Assembly (NCBI GenBank): GCA_963969495.1
Contig: OZ018333.1
Location: 13,191,420 to 13,255,419, forward strand
Length of the DNA: 64,000 nucleotides
Direction of reading: 5' to 3'
Origin: Ceratothoa steindachneri
Lineage: Eukaryota; Arthropoda; Malacostraca; Isopoda; Cymothoidae
Shown here: in pieces, positions 58,301 through 64,000 of the stretch
Layout: every line of letters starts with the position of its first letter
Numbering within the stretch: position 1 is the first letter of the stretch
Translations under genes and position numbers: made by a program
Notes under the pieces: generated by a model
Databases searched by the model: none
Seen by the model: only the letters and a program-made list of their open reading frames with translations
What the model was told of the DNA's origin: nothing

Positions 58301-61300
58301 GGTGGGAGAGGTGGGTGGGGAGAGCCTTCATCTATAGGTGGGTGGGGAGAGCCTTCATCTATAAGTGGGTGGGAGAAGTAGGCGGCGAGAGGCTTCATCT
58401 ATTAGTGGGTGGAAGAGGCGGGCGGGGAGAGCCTTCATCTATAAGTGGGTGGAAGAGGTCGGCGGGAGACACTTCATCTATAAGCGGGTGGGAGAGGTGG
58501 GCGGGGAGAGCCTTCATCTATAAGCGGGTGGTTTAGGTAGGTTGGGAGAGCTATCATCTATTAGTGCGTGGGAGAGGTAGGCGGGGAGAGCCTTTAACTA
58601 TAAGCGGGTGGGAGAGGTCGGCGGGAGAGACTTCATCTATAAACGGGTGAAAGAGGTGGGCGGAAGAGACTTCATCTATAAGCGGGTGGGAGAGGTGGGC
58701 AGGGAAAGCCTTCATTTATAAGTGGGCGGGAGAGGTAGGCGGGGAGAGACTTCATCGATTAGTGGGTGGGAGAGCTGGGCGGGGAGAGCCTTCATCTATA
58801 AGTGGGTGGAAGAGGTCGGCGGGAGAGACTTCATCTATAAGCTGGTGGGAGAGGTGGGCGGGGAGAGCCTTCATCTATAAGCGGGTGGGAGAGGTAGGCG
58901 GGGAGAGACTTCATCTATTAGTGGGTGGGAGAGGTATGCGGGGAGAGCCTTCATCGTTAAGCGGGTGGGAGAGGTGGGCGAAAGAGACTTCATCTATAAG
59001 CTGGTGGGAGATGTGGGCAGGGTGAGCCTTCATTTATAAGCGGGTGGGAGAGGTAGGGGGGGAGAGCCTTCATCTATTAGTTGTTGGGAGAGGTGGGCGG
59101 GGAGAGCCTTCATCTATAAGCAGGTGGGAGAGGTGGGCGGGAGAGACTTCATCTATAAACGGGTGGGAGAGGTGGGCAAGGAGAGACTTCATCTATAAGC
59201 GGGTGGGAGAGGTGGGCAGGGAGAGCCTTCATTTATAAGCGGGTGGGAGAGGTAGGCGGGAAGAGCCTTCATCTATTAGTGGGTGGGAGAGTTGGGCGGG
59301 GAGAGCCTTCATCTATAAGCGGGTGGGAGAGGTGGGCGGGAGAGACTTCATCTATAAACGGGTGGGAGAGGTGAGCAGGGAGAGACTTCATCTATAAGCG
59401 GGTGGGAGAGGTGGGCGGGGAGAGCCTTTATCTATAAGTGGGTGGGAGAGGTGGGCGGGGAGAGACTTCATCTATAAGCGGGTGGGAGAGGTGGGCAGGG
59501 AGAGCCTTCATTTATAAGCGGGTGGGAGAGGTGGGCAGAGAGTGCCTTCATTTATAAGCGGGTGAGAGAGGTAGGCGGGGAGAGCCTTCATCTATTAGTG
59601 GGTGGGAGAGGTGGGCGGGGAGAGCCTTTATCTATAAGCGGGTGGGAGAGGTAGGCGGGGAGAGCTTTCATCTATTAGTGGGTGTGAGAGGTAGGCGGGG
59701 AGAGCCTTCATCTATTATTGGGTGGAAGAGGTGGGCGGGGAGAGCCTTCATCTATAAGCGGGTGGGAGAGGTGGGCGTGAGAGACTTCATCTATAAGTTG
59801 TTGGGAGAGGTGGGTGGGGAGAGCCTTCATCTATAAGTGGGTGGGAAGAGCCTTCATCTATAAGTGGGTGGGAGAGGTAAGCGGGAGAGACTTAATCTAT
59901 GAGCGGGTGGGAGAGGTGGGCGGGGAGAGCCTTCATCTATAAGCGGGTGAGGGAGGTGGGCGGGAGAGCCTTCATCTATAAGCGGGTGGGAGAGGTGGGC
60001 GGGGAGAGCCATCATCTATTAGTGTGTGGGAAAGGTAGGCGGGAAGAGCCTTCATCTATTAGTGGGTGGGAGAGTTGGGCGGGGAGAGCCTTCATCTATA
60101 AGCGGGTGGGAGAGGTGGGCGGGAGAGACTTCATCTATAAGCGGGTGGGAGAGGTAGGCGAGGAGAGCCTTCATCTATTAGTGGGTGGGAGAGGTAGGCG
60201 GGGAGAGCCTTTAACTATAAGCGGGTGGGAGAGGTGGGCGGGAGAGACTTCCTTCTATAAACGGGTGAAAGAGGTGGGCAGGGAGAGACTTCATCTATAA
60301 GCTGGTGGGAGATGTGGGCAGGGTGAGCCTTCATTTATAAGCGGGTGGGAGAGGTAGAGGGGGAGAGCCTTCATCTATTAGTTGTTGGGAGAGGTGGGCG
60401 GGGAGAGCCTTCATCTATAAGCAGGTGGGAGAGGTGGGCGGGAGAGACTTCATCTATAAACGGATGGGAGAGGTGGGCAAGGAGAGACTTCATCTATAAG
60501 CGGGTGGGAGAGGTGGGCAGGGAGAGCCTTCATTTATAAGCGGGTGGGAGAGGTAGGCGGGAAGAGCCTTCATCTATTAGTGGGTGGGAGAGGTGGGCGG
60601 GGAGAGCCTTTATCTATAAGTGGGTGGGAGAGGTAGGCGGGGAGAGCCTTCATCTATAATCGGGTGGGAGAGGTAGGCGGGGAGAGCTATCATCTATTAG
60701 TGGGTGGGAGAGGTAGGCGGGGAGAGCCTTTAACTATAAGCGGGTGGGAGAGGTGGGCGGGAGAGACTTCCTTCTATAAACGGGTGAAAGAGGTGGGCAG
60801 GGAGAGACTTCATCTATAAGCGGGTAGGAGAGGTGGGCGGGGAGAGCCTTCATCTATAAGCGGGTGGGAGAGGTGGGCGGGAGAGACTTCATCTATAAGC
60901 GGGTGGGAGAGGTGGGCAGGGAGAGCCTTCATCTATAAGCGGGTGGGAGAGGTAGGCGGGGAGAGCCTTCATCTATTAGTGTGTGGGAAAGGTAGGCGGG
61001 AAGAGCCTTCATCTATTAGTGGGTGGGAGAGTTGGGCGGGGAGAGCCTTCATCTATAAGCGGGTGGGAGAGGTGGGCGGGAGAGACTTCATCTATAAGCG
61101 GGTGGGAGAGGTAGGCGAGGAGAGCCTTCATCTATTAGTGGGTGGGAGAGGTTGGCGGGGAGAGCCTTCATCTATAAGTGGGTGGGAGAGGTAAGCGGGA
61201 GAGACTTAATCTATGAGCGGGTGGGGGAGGTGGGCGGGGAAAGCCTTCATCTCTAAGCGAGTGAGAGAGGTGGGTGAAGAGAGCCTTCATCTATAAGCTG

Positions 61301-62197
61301 GTGGGAGAGGTGAGTGGGAGAGACTTCATCTATAAGTGGGTGGGAGATGTGGGCGGGGAGAGCCTTTATCCATAAGCGGGTGGGAGAGGTGGGCGGGAGA
61401 GACTTCATCTATAGGTGGGTGGGAGAGGTGGGTGGGGAGAGCCTTCATCTATAAGTGGGTGGGAAGAGCCTTTCATCTATAAGTGGGTGGGAGAGGTAAG
61501 CGGGAGAGACTTAATCTATGAGCGGGTGGGAGAGTTGGGCGGGGAGAGCCTTCATCTATAAGCGGGTGAGAGAGGTGGGCGGGAGAGACTTCATCTATAA
61601 GTGGGTGGGAGAGGTGGGTGGGGAGAGCCTTCATCTATAAGTGGGTGGGGAGAGCCTTCATCTATAAGTGGGTGAGAGAGGTAGGCGGCGAGAGCCTTCA
61701 TCTATTAGTGGGTGGAAGAGGCGGGCGGGGAGAGCCTTCATCTATAAGTGGGTGGAAGAGGTCGGCGGGAGACACTTCATCTATAAGCGGGTAGAGAGGT
61801 GGGCGGGGAGAGCCTTCATCTATAAGCGGGTGGTTGAGGTAGGTGGGGAGAGCTATCATCTATTAGTGGGTGGGAGAGGTAGGCGGGGAGAGCCTTTAAC
61901 TATAAGCGGGTGGGAGAGGTCGGCGGGAGAGACTTCATCTATAAACGGGTGAAAGAGGTGGGCAGGGAGAGACTTCATCTATAAGCGGGTGGGAGAGGTG
62001 GGCGGGGAGAGCCTTCATCTATAATCCGGTGAGAGAGGTGGGCGGGGAGAGCCTTCATCTATAAGTGGGTGGGAGAGGTAAGAAAGAGACTTAATCTATG
62101 AGCGGGTGGGAGAGGTGGGCGGGGAGAGCCTTCATCTATAAGCGGGTGAGAGAGGTGGGCGGGAGAGACTTCATCTATAAGTGGTTGGGAGAGGTGG
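55307..62197 (+). repeat. 6,891 bp higher-order repeat, full copy 2 (arbitrary phase)
   Basis: Nearly identical to the preceding copy. Substitutions noticed by eye are 49,417 G versus 56,308 T, 51,356 C versus 58,247 T, 52,565 T versus 59,456 C, and 53,073 A versus 59,964 G. I did not make a complete alignment. Confidence 0.95.
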
Positions 62198-64000
62198 GTG
62201 GGGAGAGCCTTCATCTATAAGTGGGTGGGGAGAGGCTTCATCTATAAGTGGGTGGGAGAGGTAGGAAGCGAGAGCCTTCATCTATTAGTGGGTGGGAGAG
62301 GCGGGCGGAAAGAGCCTTCATCTATAAGTGGGTGGAAGAGGTCGGGGGGAGAGACTTCATCTATAAGTGGGTGGGAGAGGTGGGCGGGGAGAGCCTTTAT
62401 CTATAAGTGGGTGGGAGAGGTAGGCGGGGAGAGCCTTCATCTATTAGTCGGTGGGAGAGGTGGGCGGGGAGAGCCTTCATCTATAAGTTGGTGGGAGAGG
62501 TCGGCGGGAGAGCCTTCATCTATAAGCGGGTGGGAGAGGTGGGCGGGGAGAGCCTTCATCTATAAGCGGGTGGGAGAGGTAGGCGGAGAGAGCCTTCATC
62601 TATTAGTGGGTGGGAGAGGTGAGCGGGGAGAGCCTTCATCTATAAGTGGGTGGAAGAGGTCGGCGGGAGAGACTTTATCTATAAGCGGGTGGGAGAGGTG
62701 GGCAGGGAAAGCCTTCATCTATAAGTGGGCGGGAGAGGTAGGCGGGGAGAGCCTTCATCTATTAGTGGGTGGGAGAGGTGGGCGGGGAGAGCCTTCATCT
62801 ATTAGTGGGTGGAAAAGGTCAGCGGGTGGGAGAGGTGGGCGGGGAGAGCCTTCATCTATAAGCGGGTGGGAGAGGTAGGCGGGGAGAGACTTCATCTATT
62901 AGTGGGTGGGAGAGGTATGCGGGGAGAGCCTTCATCTATAAGCGGGTGGCAGAGGTGGGGGGAAGAGACTTCATCTATAAGAGGGTGGGAGAGGTGGGCA
63001 GGAAGAGCCTTCATTTATAAGCGGGTGGGAGATGTAGGCGAGGAGAGCCTTCATCTATTAGTGGGTGAGAGAGGTGGGCGGGGAGAGCCTTCATCTATAA
63101 GCAGGTGGGAGAGGTGGGCGGGAGAGACTTCATCTATAAACGGGTGGAAGAGGTGGGCAAGGAGAGACTTCATCTATAAGCGGGTGGGAGAGGTGGGCGG
63201 GGAGAGCCCTCATCTATGAGTGGGTGGGAGAGGTGGGCGGGGAGAGAGTTCATCTATAAGCGGGTGGGAGAGGTGGGAGGAAGAGACTTCATCTATAAGC
63301 GGGTGGGAGAGGTGGGCAGGAAGAGCCTTCATTTATAAGTGGGTGGGAGAGATAGGCGGGGAGAGCCATCATCTATAAGCTGGTGGGAGAGGTGGGCGGG
63401 GAGAGCCTTCATCTATAAGCGGGTGGGAGAGGTGGGCGGGAGAGGATTCATCTATAAGTGGGTGGGAGAGGTGGGTGGGGAGAGCCTTCATCTATAAGTG
63501 CGTGGGGAGAGCCTTCATCTATTAGCAGGTGGGAGAGGTGGGCGGGGAGAGCCTTCATCTATTAGTGGGTGGGAGAGCTCGGCAGGGAGAGCCTTTATTT
63601 ATAAGCGGGTGGGAGAGGTAGGCGGGGAGAGCCTTCATCTCTTAGTGGGTGGGAGAGGTGGGCGGGAAGAGCCGTGGGAGAGGTAGGCGGGGAGAGCCTT
63701 TATCTATAAGCGGGTTGGAGAGGTGGGCGGGAGAGACTTCATCTATAAGCGGGTGAGAGAGGTGGGCAGGGAGAGACTTCAACTATAAGCGGGTGGGAGA
63801 GGTAGGCGGGGAGAGCCCTTATCTATTAGTGGGGGGGAGAGGTGGGCGGGGAGAGACTTCATCTATAAGCGGGTGGGAGAGGTGGGCAGGGAGAGCCTTC
63901 ATCTAAAGGCGGGTGGGAGAGGTGGGCGGGAGAGAATTCATGTATAAGCGGGTGGGAGAGGTGGGCGGGGAGAGCCTTCATCTATTAGTGTGTGGGAGAG
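62198..64000 (+). repeat. 6,891 bp higher-order repeat, partial copy 3
   Basis: Follows the two previous copies to the window edge. At the position of the 56,308 T variant this copy has the G seen in the first copy (63,199), so the T is private to the middle copy. Confidence 0.95.

Larger units (their letters stand above)
46460..64000 (+). repeat. 40 bp G-rich satellite array with 6,891 bp higher-order repeat
   Basis: The whole stretch is tandem monomers of 39-40 bp made of GGGTGGGAGAGGTGGGCGGG followed by GAGAGCCTTCATCTATAAGC. Recurrent classes are: A (GGGCGGGGAGAGCC, TATAAG), B (one G shorter, GGGCGGGAGAGACTTC, 39 bp), D (GGGCAGGGAGAGCC, often CATTTATAAG) and C (GTAGGCGGGGAGAGCC, TATTAGTG). 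The same class order, down to private variants, repeats with an exact period of 6,891 bp. At the monomer period the window would hold about 440 units. Open frames up to 226 codons occur, all composed of repeat peptide. The array continues beyond the window. Confidence 0.98.

Overview
This 64 kb window looks like gene-poor, repeat-dominated nuclear DNA from a eukaryote, probably an animal. The reasons are decayed APE-type non-LTR retrotransposons, kilobase-scale segmental duplications, several satellite families with higher-order structure, microsatellites, and a fixed 200-base run of N typical of scaffolding. No intact protein-coding gene, rRNA, tRNA or CRISPR array could be supported. Almost every open frame here is a by-product of tandem repetition or strand composition. 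The species cannot be named from the sequence.

Layout. Positions 1-2,600 are a more GC-rich, apparently low-copy segment with no recognised gene. Positions 2,600-5,430 hold diverged copies of repeats that recur to the right. Positions 5,430-7,200 carry a dead minus-strand LINE with endonuclease and reverse-transcriptase remnants of the I/Jockey type. Positions 7,439-22,905 are a segmental-duplication block. A 3.1 kb segment (7,439-10,567) recurs at 19,863-22,905. Between these lie two and a bit tandem copies of a roughly 4.1 kb macrorepeat (10,936; 14,996; 19,208), the first two of which end in a short array of a ~72 bp satellite. Positions 22,906-27,378 are a large array of that same satellite (about 60 monomers, partly a 433 bp six-monomer higher-order repeat).

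Positions 28,350-45,690 are a continuous field of short tandem repeats whose units are nearly always 16-22 bp and whose sequence changes from one sub-array to the next. From about 29,400 the plus strand is strongly depleted in C. Within it, 35,700-42,260 is organised as a ~2.78 kb higher-order repeat of a ~140 bp cassette plus 18 bp units. A GA microsatellite and a 200 N gap follow.

Positions 46,460 to the window end (and evidently beyond) are a G-rich 40 bp satellite with three nested levels: 40 bp monomer, a recurrent 159 bp tetramer, and a 6,891 bp higher-order repeat present in about 2.5 almost identical copies. Many monomers carry a canonical G-quadruplex motif on the plus strand.

No genes work together here. 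The biology visible is repeat biology: satellite birth inside a macrorepeat, local homogenisation, strand-polarised G-rich DNA, and retrotransposon decay. The window is a plausible piece of pericentromeric, subtelomeric, sex-chromosome or otherwise heterochromatic DNA, but nothing in the sequence decides which.
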